Source: Isoptericola sp044389085 (GTDB lineage: Bacteria; Actinomycetota; Actinomycetes; Actinomycetales; Cellulomonadaceae). From it: a stretch of 64,000 nt of DNA. The stretch's first letter is position 1; the number at the start of each line of letters is the position of its first letter. Positions 35,427-44,129 of the stretch are shown piece after piece. The position numbers and the translations under genes are program-made. The notes under the pieces were generated by a model that made no database searches, was not told the DNA's origin, and saw only the letters and a list, made by a program, of their open reading frames with translations. Where the stretch lies: NCBI RefSeq assembly GCF_044389085.1, contig NZ_JBIRXP010000004.1, forward strand, positions 1-64,000. The letters are read 5' to 3'.

Positions 35427-35670
35427 GACTCCCTGCCTGTTTGGGTCTCTCGCCCGTCTCGGCCGGCGGCTCGCCGGCGTGCTGTGCGGTGCCCCCTTGG
35501 GGGAATCACCGGGGATCAGAAGCGCAATCTTTCCCTGAGAAACTGTACTCCCCCGGTACGCCCGACATCGGGTCAAGAAACGGTGTCGACCGGGACGGTC
35601 CGTGAAGATCGTGCGGAGCCCGCGACGCCGCGGGTGCCGCCGGCGGCCGGGGCCGCCGGGCGGCGCCGCG

Positions 35671-36504
35671 TCAGCGCAGCGTCACCTGTCGGGAGACGAT
35701 ACCGGCCCGGGCGCGTCGCTCGTTCGCGTCCAGCGGCTCGGAGACCGCGAGCGCCTCGTCGAGCTTGCGCGCGAGCTCCGCCACCGGCTCCTCCAGCTCG
35801 TCCGCCTCCGTGCCGCGCGGCAGCTCCCACACCGGGACGACGAGCCCGCAGGCCCGGAACATCCCGAGGAACTTGCCGCCCACCAGGCCGGACTCGCGGC
35901 GGGCGTGCAGCCGCGCGATCGCGTCGACCACGGCGTCCTCGTCCTCGGTGCGCGCCCAGCGCAGGAACTCGCGCGACATCCGGCACCAGTAGGCCGCAGG
36001 CACCGACGCCAGCTTCACCGTCGGGATCGACGCCTCCGCCGCCTCGTCGAGCGACTCGCGGATCTCGTCCGTCATCTCGGTGCCGGCGTCGATCCAGTAG
36101 TCGTAGCCGTCGTGCACCGTCACCTCGAACGCGACGTCGAGGTCCAGCACGTCCTGGAGGCGCGGGTCGTCGTCCGCCGGGGCGGGCAGCTCCTCGGGCA
36201 GCACGCCCGTGCCGGGCTCCGCAGCGATCCCTGCGAGGAGCGCCGCCGCCAGGTCGCGGCTCAGGTCGTCGGACGCGCCCAGCCCCTGCAGGGCGAGCAG
36301 CACCGTGCCGTCCTCGCGGTGCAGCACGCACCAGCCGCCGGGCAGCACGGTCGTGACGACGACGTCGCGCCCGCCGTGGTCGGCCGTGGTCCGCGCCGTC
36401 GCCGTGGCGGACGGGACCACCTCGCGCAGCGCGACCCAGTCCGCCTCCCCGGGAAGACCCTCGAACGGACGCAGGACAGGGGCGGTCGCAGAGCTCTTGG
36501 CCAT
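35671..36504 (-). CDS. DUF5926 family protein
   Basis: A 277-residue actinobacterial protein of unknown function. It begins MAKSSATAPVLRPFEGLPGEADWVALREVVPSATA, typical of DUF5926. It has no helix long enough for a membrane span and no recognised catalytic motif. Conserved blocks include GGWCVLHREDGTVLLALQ and HDGYDYWIDAG. It stands alone, divergent from a CoA-transferase gene across repeat array 2. Its ATG has TAGGAT 7 bases upstream, so it is probably leaderless. Confidence 0.8.
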   Translation of the reverse strand: MAKSSATAPVLRPFEGLPGEADWVALREVVPSATATARTTADHGGRDVVVTTVLPGGWCVLHREDGTVLLALQGLGASDDLSRDLAAALLAGIAAEPGTGVLPEELPAPADDDPRLQDVLDLDVAFEVTVHDGYDYWIDAGTEMTDEIRESLDEAAEASIPTVKLASVPAAYWCRMSREFLRWARTEDEDAVVDAIARLHARRESGLVGGKFLGMFRACGLVVPVWELPRGTEADELEEPVAELARKLDEALAVSEPLDANERRARAGIVSRQVTLR

Positions 36505-36511
36505 GCCCGCG

Positions 36512-36517
36512 ATCCTA
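36512..36517 (-). promoter_or_regulatory. -10 box of leaderless DUF5926 promoter
   Basis: On the minus strand TAGGAT ends 7 bases before the ATG. The first repeat of array 2 starts about 27 bases further upstream. Confidence 0.5.
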
Positions 36518-36540
36518 TCGGCCCGACGTCCTCCGCCCCC

Positions 36541-36717
36541 CCGCCGAGGTAGTTCCGAACGTGCCGAGGTAGTTCGAGACTCCGCGAGGTAGTTCGAGAC
36601 TCCGCGAGGTAGTGCGGGTCGGACTACCTCGGCAGGATCGGAACTACCTCGGCGCGTGCGGAACTACCTCGGCGGGTGCAGGACTACCTCGGCGGGTTCG
36701 GAACTACCTCGCGTGGG
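36541..36717. repeat. array 2 of the GAACTACCTCG 20-bp repeat, orientation-switching
   Basis: Four units read in reverse (CGAGGTAGT at 36545, 36565, 36585, 36605), then five read forward (ACTACCTCG at 36623, 36643, 36663, 36683, 36703), each set with an exact 20-bp period. The two sets are separated by 9 bases. The bases between cores vary. The array fills the whole space between the divergent DUF5926 and CoA-transferase promoters. Confidence 0.97.
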
Positions 36718-36723
36718 TACGGT
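36718..36723 (+). promoter_or_regulatory. -10 box of leaderless CoA-transferase promoter
   Basis: TACGGT lies 6 bases before the ATG at 36730 and 6 bases after the last repeat core of array 2. Confidence 0.5.
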
Positions 36724-36729
36724 GACGGG

Positions 36730-38154
36730 ATGGAGCCGTGGCGTCGTCTCGTGGCGGACTACCGGACGGGTCTGGGCGACGCCGCCCTGCCCGACGCCGG
36801 CCCGCAGCGCGACGCCCGAACCCACTACGCCCTGCCGCCGGACGCCCTGCCGCAGGACGCCCTGCCGCCGGACGACGCGCACGGGGCCTGGCTCGCCGCC
36901 ACGCTGCCGGTGCTGGACCTGGCGCTGGGGTCGGTCGCTGCCCTCTGCTCGGCCGCGGTACGCGCCGGGGCCACGGGGCCGCTGGTGGAGCGCGGCCCCT
37001 CCCCGGAGCGGGTCGCCGCGTCGTTCGGCTCGGACCGGCTGCTGCGGCTCGACGGCCGACCGGTGCCGGGCTTCGCACCGTTGTCGGGGTTCTTCCGCAC
37101 CCGCGACGGCTGGGTGCGCACGCACGCCAACTACCCGCACCACCGGGCCCGGCTGCTGCACCTGCTCGGCCTGCCCGACGGCACCGGACGTGACGACCTC
37201 GCGGCGCGCCTGGCAGACGTCTCTGCCACCGAGCTGGAGGACGACGCCGCCGCCCGGGGCGCGATCGTCGTCCGCGTGCGCTCCGAGACCGAGTGGCGCG
37301 AGTCCGCCCCCGGCAGGGCCGCCCACGCGGGGCCGCTGGTCCGGCTCGGCCCCCGCGACGACGTCGCCCGCCCTCCGTCCGCGCCGGCGGGCGGCGCCGC
37401 CCCGCTCGCGGGGGTGCGCGTGCTCGACCTCACGCGGGTGATCGCCGGGCCGGTCGCCACCCGGGCGCTGGCCTCGCTGGGGGCCGACGTGCTGCGGGTC
37501 GACCCGCCCGCGCCCGCCGAGATCCGGCACCAGCACCTCGACGTCGGGCAGGGCAAGCGCACCACCCTGCTCGACCTGCGCGGCGCGGGCGACCGCGAGC
37601 GCGCGCAGGCGCTGCTGGACGGGGCCGACGTGCTGGTCACCGGCTACCGCCCCGGCGCTCTCGACCCGTTCGGGCTGCGCCCGCCGCCCGGCGCCGTCGT
37701 CGCGCACGTGTCCGCGTGGGGCGACGACGGGCCCTGGGCGCCCCGGCGCGGCTTCGACTCGATCGTGCAGGCGGCGTCGGGCATCGCGCTGGTCGAGTCG
37801 CCCGACGGCGTCACCCCGGGCGCGCTGCCCGCGCAGGCGCTCGACCACGCCACCGGCTACCTGCTCGCCGCGGGGGTGGTGGACGCGCTCGCCGCCCGTG
37901 GCGCCGACGGCCGGGGGCGCGACGTCTCGGCGGCGCTGGCCCGCACCGCGGCGTGGCTGCTCGATGCCCCCGCGGACGAGCGCGACCCCGGGCACCCGGC
38001 GCCCACCACCCCGGGGCCGGGGACGGTCGTGAGCCACGGCCGCCGTCCGCGCGTCACGACGGCGCGGCCCGCGCTGCCGGGCCACGACGACCACCCGGCA
38101 CCCGCCCACCCGTGGGGCGCCGACCACGCGGCCTGGGCGACGCCGCCCGGGTGA
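36730..38154 (+). CDS. CaiB/BaiF (family III) CoA transferase with N-terminal extension
   Basis: A 474-residue protein. The canonical family III start, LAGVRVLDLTRVIAGPVATRALASLGADVLRVD, appears only near residue 230. It is followed by VLVTGYRPGAL, VSAWGDDGPWAPRRGFDSIVQAASG (including the catalytic Asp region) and a shortened C-terminal part. The first ~225 residues look like a remnant of another CoA-transferase half (SGFFRTRDGWVRTHANYPHHRARLL). Residues 37-50 are a short repeat (DALP repeated). Family members swap CoA between carboxylic acids; the substrate is unknown. Confidence 0.78.
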   Translation: MEPWRRLVADYRTGLGDAALPDAGPQRDARTHYALPPDALPQDALPPDDAHGAWLAATLPVLDLALGSVAALCSAAVRAGATGPLVERGPSPERVAASFGSDRLLRLDGRPVPGFAPLSGFFRTRDGWVRTHANYPHHRARLLHLLGLPDGTGRDDLAARLADVSATELEDDAAARGAIVVRVRSETEWRESAPGRAAHAGPLVRLGPRDDVARPPSAPAGGAAPLAGVRVLDLTRVIAGPVATRALASLGADVLRVDPPAPAEIRHQHLDVGQGKRTTLLDLRGAGDRERAQALLDGADVLVTGYRPGALDPFGLRPPPGAVVAHVSAWGDDGPWAPRRGFDSIVQAASGIALVESPDGVTPGALPAQALDHATGYLLAAGVVDALAARGADGRGRDVSAALARTAAWLLDAPADERDPGHPAPTTPGPGTVVSHGRRPRVTTARPALPGHDDHPAPAHPWGADHAAWATPPG

Positions 38155-38264
38155 GAGTCGCCGGCAGGGGGCACGGCCAGGTGCGAGGCGCGCGCTCCTC
38201 TGGTCTGATCGGACCTGTCCCCGGAGCGCTCCGCCCGGGAGGGCTGCGGCGAGAGGGGTCTCTG

Positions 38265-38858
38265 ATGGCGGTCGTGACGCGGGGGTTCGGGGGCCGGCGC
38301 CCGGAACCGGAGCACGAGATCCCACCGGGGCAGTTCGTCACGGACGACTTCCCCGTGCTGTCGGCCGGCCCGACGCCGAACGTGGACGAGTCGCGCTGGG
38401 AGCTCACCGTCCGCACGGAGACGGGCGAGGGGGTGTCCTGGACGTGGGAGGAGCTCCAGGCGCTGCCCGCCGAGGACGTCGTCACCGACATCCACTGCGT
38501 GACGCACTGGTCGAAGCTCGGCACCACGTGGCGCGGCGTCTCGGTGGACACGCTCCTGGCCGACGTGGAGACGAGCGCCGAGTTCGTCATGGCGCGCTCC
38601 TACGGCGGGTACACGACGAACCTGCCGCTGCAGGACCTGCTCGACGGGCAGGCGTGGGTGGCGTTCGAGTTCGAGGGCGAGCCTCTGGAGCCGGTGCACG
38701 GCGGGCCGGCGCGCCTGCTGGTGCCGCACCTGTACTTCTGGAAGAGCGCCAAGTGGCTGCGGGGCCTGGACCTCATGGACGACGAGGACCTGGGCTTCTG
38801 GGAGCAGAACGGGTACCACGCCTACGGCGACCCCTGGCTCGAGCAGCGGTACGCGTGA
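38265..38858 (+). CDS. sulfite oxidase-like molybdopterin oxidoreductase, YedY/SUOX fold
   Basis: A 197-residue cytoplasmic protein containing just the molybdopterin-binding domain. Cys78 in TDIHCVTHWSK is the likely molybdenum ligand. Further conserved blocks are GGYTTNLPLQDLLDG and GGPARLLVPHLYFWKSAKW. It is followed without a gap by a flavin reductase and a small zinc-ribbon protein, so electrons probably flow from NAD(P)H via the reductase. The substrate is unknown. GAGAGGGG precedes the ATG. Confidence 0.88.
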   Translation: MAVVTRGFGGRRPEPEHEIPPGQFVTDDFPVLSAGPTPNVDESRWELTVRTETGEGVSWTWEELQALPAEDVVTDIHCVTHWSKLGTTWRGVSVDTLLADVETSAEFVMARSYGGYTTNLPLQDLLDGQAWVAFEFEGEPLEPVHGGPARLLVPHLYFWKSAKWLRGLDLMDDEDLGFWEQNGYHAYGDPWLEQRYA

Positions 38859-39577
38859 GCCGGCACGTGACCTGGCACATCGCGACGATCGTCGGGGCGC
38901 GGCCCCTGACCTCCACGGCTCGGGCGCTGACGCTGTCGGTGCCGGGGTTCGCCGGCGCGCTGCCCGGCCAGCACGTCGACGTGCGGCTGACGGCACCCGA
39001 CGGCTACCAGGCCACCCGCGCCTACTCGCTCGCCGAGACCGGTCACGACGAGCGCGTCGACCTCGTCGTGGACGAGGTGCCCGACGGCGAGGTGTCGCCC
39101 TACCTGACCCACGACGCCCGGCCGGGCGACCAGCTCGAGGTCCGCGGCCCGCTCGGCGGCTACTTCGTGTGGCACGACGCCGACACCACCCCGGTGCTGC
39201 TCGTCGCGGGCGGCTCCGGCGTCGTGCCCTTCCTCGCGATGCTGCGCGCCCGCCGCAGCACGGGTCGTCGGGCACCGTTCCGCCTCGTGTGCTCCGTGCG
39301 CACGCCCGCCGACGCCATCGAGCGCGGAGAGGTCGACACCCCCGACCGCGGGTTCGACGTGCGCTGGGTCTTCACGCGCGAGGCCCCGCCGGGATGGCCG
39401 ACGCCGCCGCGCCGGATCACGACCGACGACCTCGTGGCCCCCGGCTTCGGGCCGGACGACGGCACGGACGTCTTCGTCTGCGGCCCCACCGGTTTCGTGG
39501 AGGCGGCGGCCGGCCTGCTGACCGACCTCGGGCACCCGCCCGACCGGGTCCGCACCGAGCGATTCGGAGGTGCCTGA
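38855..39577 (+). CDS. ferredoxin-NADP reductase-type flavoprotein
   Basis: A 240-residue FAD/NAD(P)-binding reductase. The FAD-binding motif RAYSLAE lies near residues 49-55. NAD(P) binding motifs are LLVAGGSGVVPFLAMLRA and VFVCGPTGFVEAAAGLL. It lacks a 2Fe-2S domain. The GTG start overlaps the stop of the molybdopterin enzyme gene (GTGA), and the gene overlaps the next start by one base. It likely serves as electron partner of the molybdopterin enzyme. Confidence 0.88.
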   Translation: MSRHVTWHIATIVGARPLTSTARALTLSVPGFAGALPGQHVDVRLTAPDGYQATRAYSLAETGHDERVDLVVDEVPDGEVSPYLTHDARPGDQLEVRGPLGGYFVWHDADTTPVLLVAGGSGVVPFLAMLRARRSTGRRAPFRLVCSVRTPADAIERGEVDTPDRGFDVRWVFTREAPPGWPTPPRRITTDDLVAPGFGPDDGTDVFVCGPTGFVEAAAGLLTDLGHPPDRVRTERFGGA

Positions 39578-39867
39578 TGTCGTCCCCCGAGCCGACCGCC
39601 CCGGGCGGGCCCGTCCTCGACGGGTCGGCCCTGGCCGGCGCGCTGAGCGAGGTCTACGCCTTCGAGACCACGCGCGCCGTCGTGCGCTGCGCGAGCTGCG
39701 GGCACACCGACGTCCTCGCCCGCACCACCGTGCACCTGTCCGCCATGGGCGGAGTCGTGCGCTGCGCGACGTGCGCCGCCGTGCTGCTCGTCGTCGTCGA
39801 GCGCCCCGACGGCGTCCGCGTGTCGGCGTCCGGCGCGGCCTGGGTCCAGGCGCCGCCCGGCTATTGA
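39577..39867 (+). CDS. DUF6510 small zinc-ribbon protein
   Basis: A 96-residue protein with two CxxC pairs (Cys38/Cys41 in CASC, Cys63/Cys66 in CATC), a likely zinc ribbon or rubredoxin-like site. Its ATG shares a base with the stop of the reductase gene. Its placement as third gene suggests a partner of the reductase and molybdopterin enzyme, perhaps in electron transfer or assembly. That is inference. Confidence 0.8.
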   Translation: MSSPEPTAPGGPVLDGSALAGALSEVYAFETTRAVVRCASCGHTDVLARTTVHLSAMGGVVRCATCAAVLLVVVERPDGVRVSASGAAWVQAPPGY

Positions 39868-39892
39868 GCCCGTCAGCGCGGCGGTCAGTGCC

Positions 39893-40843
39893 TCACAGGT
39901 GGTCGAGCCACTGCAGCACGGCGCCCTCGCGCAGCGCCCACGGGCAGATCTCGACCTCGTCGACGCCGAGGGCGCGCATGGTCTCCTCCGCCACGACCGC
40001 CCCGCCGACGATCTGGTACGTGCGCTCGGGCGTCACGCCGGGCAGCGCGGTGCGGCCCTCGGCGGTGAGGCGGGCCAGCCGCGGCACCCAGTCCGCGAGC
40101 TGGGGCAGGCGCAGCCGCCAGCGGTCGTCCGGGCCGACGGCCTCCACCTGCATGCCGGCCAGCCGCGCGAGCGAGCGGAACGTCTTCGACGTCGCGACCA
40201 CGTGGTCGGGTGCGGGCACGGTGGCCAGCCGGTCGACGACGGGCGCCAGCAGCGCGCGGGCGTGCACGCGCAGGGCCTGGACCTGGTCGGGCGGGGGCGG
40301 GTCGTCGGGCAGGTACTCGCGCGTCGTGCGGCCGGCGCCGAGCGGCACGGACGCGGCGAGGTCCGGCTCCTCGTCGACGCCGGACGCGATCTCCAGCGAG
40401 CCGCCGCCGATGTCGAGCACCAGGAGCCGGCCGGCCGCCCACCCGTGCCAGCGGCGGGCGGCGAGGAACGTGAGCCGGGCCTCGTCCTCGCCCGACAGCA
40501 CGACCACCTCGCGACCCACGCGCCCGGCGATCTCCGCGAGCACCGCGGCGCCGTTCGCGGCGTCCCGCAGCGCGGAGGTCGCCATCGGCAGCAGCTCGTC
40601 GACGGCGGACTCGCGGGCGAGCTCCATGACGTCGTCGACGGCGGCCAGGATCGTGCGCCGCCCCTCGTCCGTGACCGCGCCGTCGGCGTCGAGGTACCGC
40701 ATGAGCCGCACCGTGATCTTGCGCTCCGCGTGCGGCACCGGCCGCACGCCGTACCGCGCGTCCAGCACGAGCAGGTGCACCGTGTTGGAGCCGATGTCGA
40801 TCACTCCGAGGCGGGGCGCGGAGGCCCGGGCTGCGCTGCTCAT
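39893..40843 (-). CDS. Ppx/GppA exopolyphosphatase-family protein
   Basis: A 316-residue member of the ASKHA fold. Phosphate-binding motifs are GVIDIGSNTVHLLVLDA (near residue 12) and LVLDIGGGSLEIASG. The family hydrolyses inorganic polyphosphate or pppGpp. It lacks the extra C-terminal HD-like domain of E. coli Ppx, as other actinobacterial Ppx proteins do. The start is the ATG that begins MSSAARASAPRLG, fifteen codons inside the longest frame. Confidence 0.87.
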   Translation of the reverse strand: MSSAARASAPRLGVIDIGSNTVHLLVLDARYGVRPVPHAERKITVRLMRYLDADGAVTDEGRRTILAAVDDVMELARESAVDELLPMATSALRDAANGAAVLAEIAGRVGREVVVLSGEDEARLTFLAARRWHGWAAGRLLVLDIGGGSLEIASGVDEEPDLAASVPLGAGRTTREYLPDDPPPPDQVQALRVHARALLAPVVDRLATVPAPDHVVATSKTFRSLARLAGMQVEAVGPDDRWRLRLPQLADWVPRLARLTAEGRTALPGVTPERTYQIVGGAVVAEETMRALGVDEVEICPWALREGAVLQWLDHL

Positions 40844-40893
40844 GGCAGCCGAGCGTAGCGGCGGCGTCGGGCGCCGTACCCGCCCCACGCACG

Positions 40894-40930
40894 ACGACGC
40901 CCGGTCCCGCGGGGCGGGGCCGGGCGTCGT
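40894..40930 (-). terminator. terminator after the SHOCT protein gene
   Basis: A stem of 15 pairs (40894-40908 with 40916-40930, one G-U) and a 7-base loop lie 22 bases past the stop of the minus-strand SHOCT gene. Confidence 0.65.
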
Positions 40931-40951
40931 GGGCCGCTCAGCGGCCGACGA

Positions 40952-41326
40952 TCAGGAGAGCGCCTTCGCCTTGAGGCGCTCGTACTCCTCCGGCGTGATG
41001 GTGCCCTCGTCGAGCAGTTTCTTCGCCGACGCGATGTGGTCGGCGGGGCTCCCCGCGACCTCTCGGATGTAGGCGTCCGTGCCGGCCTTGGCCTCCTTCA
41101 CCGCCGAGAGCTGGCGCTCCGACATCCCCCGGCCACGGGCGATGAGGTAGACCAGCGCCGTGATCATCGGGACGAAGATCAGGAAGACGACCCAGACGGC
41201 CTTCCACCAGCCGGAGAGCTCCCGGTCGCGGAAGAGGTCCGTGAGGATCTGGAAGAGCACGATCAGGTAGGCCACGAACAGGAAGATCCAGACCAGGTAC
41301 CAGAAGAAGTCCCAGAACGTTTCCAT
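40952..41326 (-). CDS. SHOCT-domain membrane protein with PLDc_N-like N terminus
   Basis: A 124-residue protein with two helices (about residues 5-30 and 40-65), as in the PLDc_N region. A linker is followed by a C-terminal SHOCT motif (ASAKKLLDEGTITPEEYERLKAKAL). SHOCT modules are short oligomerisation helices; the function is unknown. It is monocistronic, with its own terminator. Confidence 0.85.
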   Translation of the reverse strand: METFWDFFWYLVWIFLFVAYLIVLFQILTDLFRDRELSGWWKAVWVVFLIFVPMITALVYLIARGRGMSERQLSAVKEAKAGTDAYIREVAGSPADHIASAKKLLDEGTITPEEYERLKAKALS

Positions 41327-41512
41327 GCTCAGCGCGTCCTTTCGAAGGCGGATCCCACACCGTCGACGGCCGACCGGGGCGGCCAGGTGCCCGCTTTCGG
41401 GACGCTAGTCCCGACATGCCGGAAGCGCGCGCCGAAACGGGGTGATCTCGCCGCCGACCCGGCGAACCGGGCCCTGCGGGAGGTTCGCGACAGTCGCGGG
41501 GCTCAGCCGCGC

Positions 41513-42922
41513 TCAGCCTCGCTCGGCGGCGCGCTCGGCGTCCTCGACGAGCTCCTCGGCACCCGCCACGACGGCGGCCTCCTCGGCCCGCGCCCGTGCC
41601 AGCGCGTCGGCGCGCACGGCCACGATCTCGTCGTGCAGGGCGGCGTGCACCCGCTTGCGGACGTCGCGCGCGATCGCGTCGACGTCGGCCTCGTCGGGGG
41701 TCTCGCCCCGGGCGGTGAGCTCGACGGCGAGGCGGTCGACCGCGGCGTCGACCTCGCGCCGCACCTGCTCCTCCGCGGCATCGAACAGGGCCACGACGGC
41801 GGCGTCCGCGGCGCGGCCCAGGCGGGTCTCCTCGAAGTCCGCGGCCGCGTCGTCCACGATCCGGCGCGCCCGGTCGACGACGTCCGCGGCGGTGGCCGGG
41901 GCGTGCGCCTTGAGCGTGCCCAGGTCGTACAGCAGCACGCCCTCGACGTCCGCGACCCGCGGGTCGACGTCGCGGTGCAGCGCCAGGTCGAGCACCACGA
42001 GGGGGCGGGGCTCCGGCTCGTCGCCCGCGGCGGCGGCGGCCCGCTCGCGCGAGCGCACCACGGCGGCGGCGTCGAGCACGTACTCCAGGGACGCCTCGGC
42101 CCGACCGTCCACGACCCCGGCGCCGGGCCGGCGTCCGCGCGCGCCCGAGCACGACACCACGAGGTCGGCGTCGGCCAGCGCCTCGACCAGGTCCGGCGCG
42201 GCCTGCACGCCGTGCCCCTCCGCGAAGACCTCCGCGCGGCCGGAGCGCGAGTACACCCGCACGTCGTCGCAGCCGCGGGCCCGCAGCGCCGCCACGGACG
42301 CCCCCGCGTACGAGCCCGTGCCGATGAGCACCGCCCGCACGCCGCGCCACGACCCGTCCTGCTCGAGGTCCCGGCCGCCGACGTCCCGGCCGGCGAGGTC
42401 CAGCCCGAGCGACACGACGGACCGCCCGGCGGCGCCGAGCTCCGTGTGCGTCCCGACGCGCTTGGACGTGCGCGACGCCGTCTGGAACAGCAGCTCGAGG
42501 GTCTTGGACGTCGTGCCGTCCGCGCGGGCCTCGGCGAGGGCGCGCTTGACCTGCCCGGCGATCTCCCGCTCCCCCACGACCATCGAGTCCAGGCCGGCGG
42601 CCACGGTGAACAGGTGCGAGGTGACCTCCGGGCCGGTGCGGACCGTGAACGAGTCGGCCGCGACGTCCTCGGACACCCCGGAGCCCGCGGCGACCAGGGC
42701 TGCCACGTGCCGCGTCGCGTGGCGGACGGCGTCGCCGTGCACCGGCGCGTCGACGTCCAGGTAGAGCTCGAAGCGGTTGCACGTGGAGATCACGACGGAG
42801 CCCTGCACGGGCCCGCACGACCCCACGGCGACGCGCCCGACGGAGCCGGACCCGGTGGACAGCCGCTCGAGCGCGTCCAGGTCCAGCTCGCGGTGCGAGG
42901 CGGTCAGGGAGAGGAGTACCAC
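41513..42922 (-). CDS. hemA: glutamyl-tRNA reductase
   Basis: A 469-residue enzyme that makes glutamate-1-semialdehyde from Glu-tRNA, the first committed step of C5 haem synthesis. The catalytic Cys48 is in STCNRFELYL. GEREIAGQVKRAL and the NADPH motif GTGSYAGASVAALRARG are present. The dimerisation domain runs from about 330 to the end and is rich in Ala/Glu. The GTG start has TAAAGT 9 bases upstream. It is divergent from hemE, sharing a 49-bp spacer, so hemA and the rest of the pathway can be co-regulated. Confidence 0.94.
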   Translation of the reverse strand: MVLLSLTASHRELDLDALERLSTGSGSVGRVAVGSCGPVQGSVVISTCNRFELYLDVDAPVHGDAVRHATRHVAALVAAGSGVSEDVAADSFTVRTGPEVTSHLFTVAAGLDSMVVGEREIAGQVKRALAEARADGTTSKTLELLFQTASRTSKRVGTHTELGAAGRSVVSLGLDLAGRDVGGRDLEQDGSWRGVRAVLIGTGSYAGASVAALRARGCDDVRVYSRSGRAEVFAEGHGVQAAPDLVEALADADLVVSCSGARGRRPGAGVVDGRAEASLEYVLDAAAVVRSRERAAAAAGDEPEPRPLVVLDLALHRDVDPRVADVEGVLLYDLGTLKAHAPATAADVVDRARRIVDDAAADFEETRLGRAADAAVVALFDAAEEQVRREVDAAVDRLAVELTARGETPDEADVDAIARDVRKRVHAALHDEIVAVRADALARARAEEAAVVAGAEELVEDAERAAERG

Positions 42923-42971
42923 AGTGGCTCCACTTTAAGAGGGCGGAACAAGCGGGGCAGAATCGTGAACC

Positions 42972-44129
42972 GTGACATCCCCCACGATCCCGGCCGAGAC
43001 ACCTTCGGCGCCGACCCAGCTGCCCGCCGACCACCCGCTGGTCGACGGCCGGACGACGCGCGCCCCGCTGGTGCGTGCCCTGCGGGGCGACCGTCCGGAC
43101 GTGACCCCCGTGTGGTTCATGCGACAGGCGGGCCGCTCCCTGCCCGAGTACCGCGAGGTCCGTCAGGGGGTAGGGATGCTCGACGCCTGCCTCCGGCCAC
43201 CGCTCGCCGCGGAAATCACCCTCCAGCCCGTGCGCCGCCACCAGGTGGACGCCGCCGTCTTCTTCAGCGACATCGTCGTGCCGCTGCGGCTCGCGGGCGT
43301 CGACGTCGACATCAAGCCCGGCGTCGGGCCCGTCATGGACCATCCGTACCGCACGGCCGAGGACGTCGCCCGCCTCACGTCGCGCACGCTCGACGACGGC
43401 GCGCTCGCGCCGATCGCGGAGGCCGTGCGCCTCACCGTCGCCGAGCTCGGCGACGTGCCGCTGCTCGGGTTCGGCGGTGCGCCGTTCACGCTCGCCGCCT
43501 ACCTGGTCGAGGGCAGGCCGTCGCGCGACCACCTCGCCGCGCGCACCCTCATGCACGCCGACCCGGAGACGTGGGCCCGCCTCACCGCCTGGACCGCCGA
43601 CCTCACCGGCCGCTTCCTGCGCACGCAGGTGCTCGCGGGCGCGTCCGCGGTCCAGCTCTTCGACTCCTGGGCCGGCTCCCTGGCCCTGGCGGACTACACG
43701 GCGCACGTCGCGCCGTCGTCCACGGCCGCGCTCGCACACGTCGCGGACCTGCGCGCGCCTGGCGCCGACGGCGAGGGCCTCCCGGCCATCCACTTCGGCA
43801 CCGGCACCGGGCACCTGCTGCCCGCGCTGCGTGACGTGCTCGACGCCGCCGGCGTCGCGTACCCCGCCGTCGGCGTCGACTACCGCACGCCGCTCGACGA
43901 GGCAGCCGCCCTGCTGGCCGACCACCCGCGCGGCGCCGTCCCCGTGCAGGGCAACATCGACCCCGCCCTGCTGGGCGCACCGTGGCCGGTGCTCGAGGCG
44001 CACGTGCGCGACGTCGTCGCCCGCGGTGCCGGGGCCCCCGGGCACGTGGTCAACCTGGGCCACGGCGTGCCGCCGGACACCGACCCCACCGTGCTGACGC
44101 GCGTCGTCGAGCTGGTGCACGCGTTGTGA
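42972..44129 (+). CDS. hemE: uroporphyrinogen decarboxylase
   Basis: A 385-residue enzyme that turns uroporphyrinogen III into coproporphyrinogen III. Substrate-binding motif VWFMRQAGRSLPEYRE lies near residues 48-63. AVFFSDIVVPL, LIGFGGAPFTLA-like LLGFGGAPFTLA and GVDYRTPLDEA are also present. It begins the forward haem operon; the stop overlaps the hemY start (GTGA). Confidence 0.95.
   Translation: MTSPTIPAETPSAPTQLPADHPLVDGRTTRAPLVRALRGDRPDVTPVWFMRQAGRSLPEYREVRQGVGMLDACLRPPLAAEITLQPVRRHQVDAAVFFSDIVVPLRLAGVDVDIKPGVGPVMDHPYRTAEDVARLTSRTLDDGALAPIAEAVRLTVAELGDVPLLGFGGAPFTLAAYLVEGRPSRDHLAARTLMHADPETWARLTAWTADLTGRFLRTQVLAGASAVQLFDSWAGSLALADYTAHVAPSSTAALAHVADLRAPGADGEGLPAIHFGTGTGHLLPALRDVLDAAGVAYPAVGVDYRTPLDEAAALLADHPRGAVPVQGNIDPALLGAPWPVLEAHVRDVVARGAGAPGHVVNLGHGVPPDTDPTVLTRVVELVHAL

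Noticed and set aside
35427..35600. c-di-AMP (ydaO) riboswitch in the glycosyltransferase leader
   Set aside because: The leader lacks the conserved blocks I know for that class.
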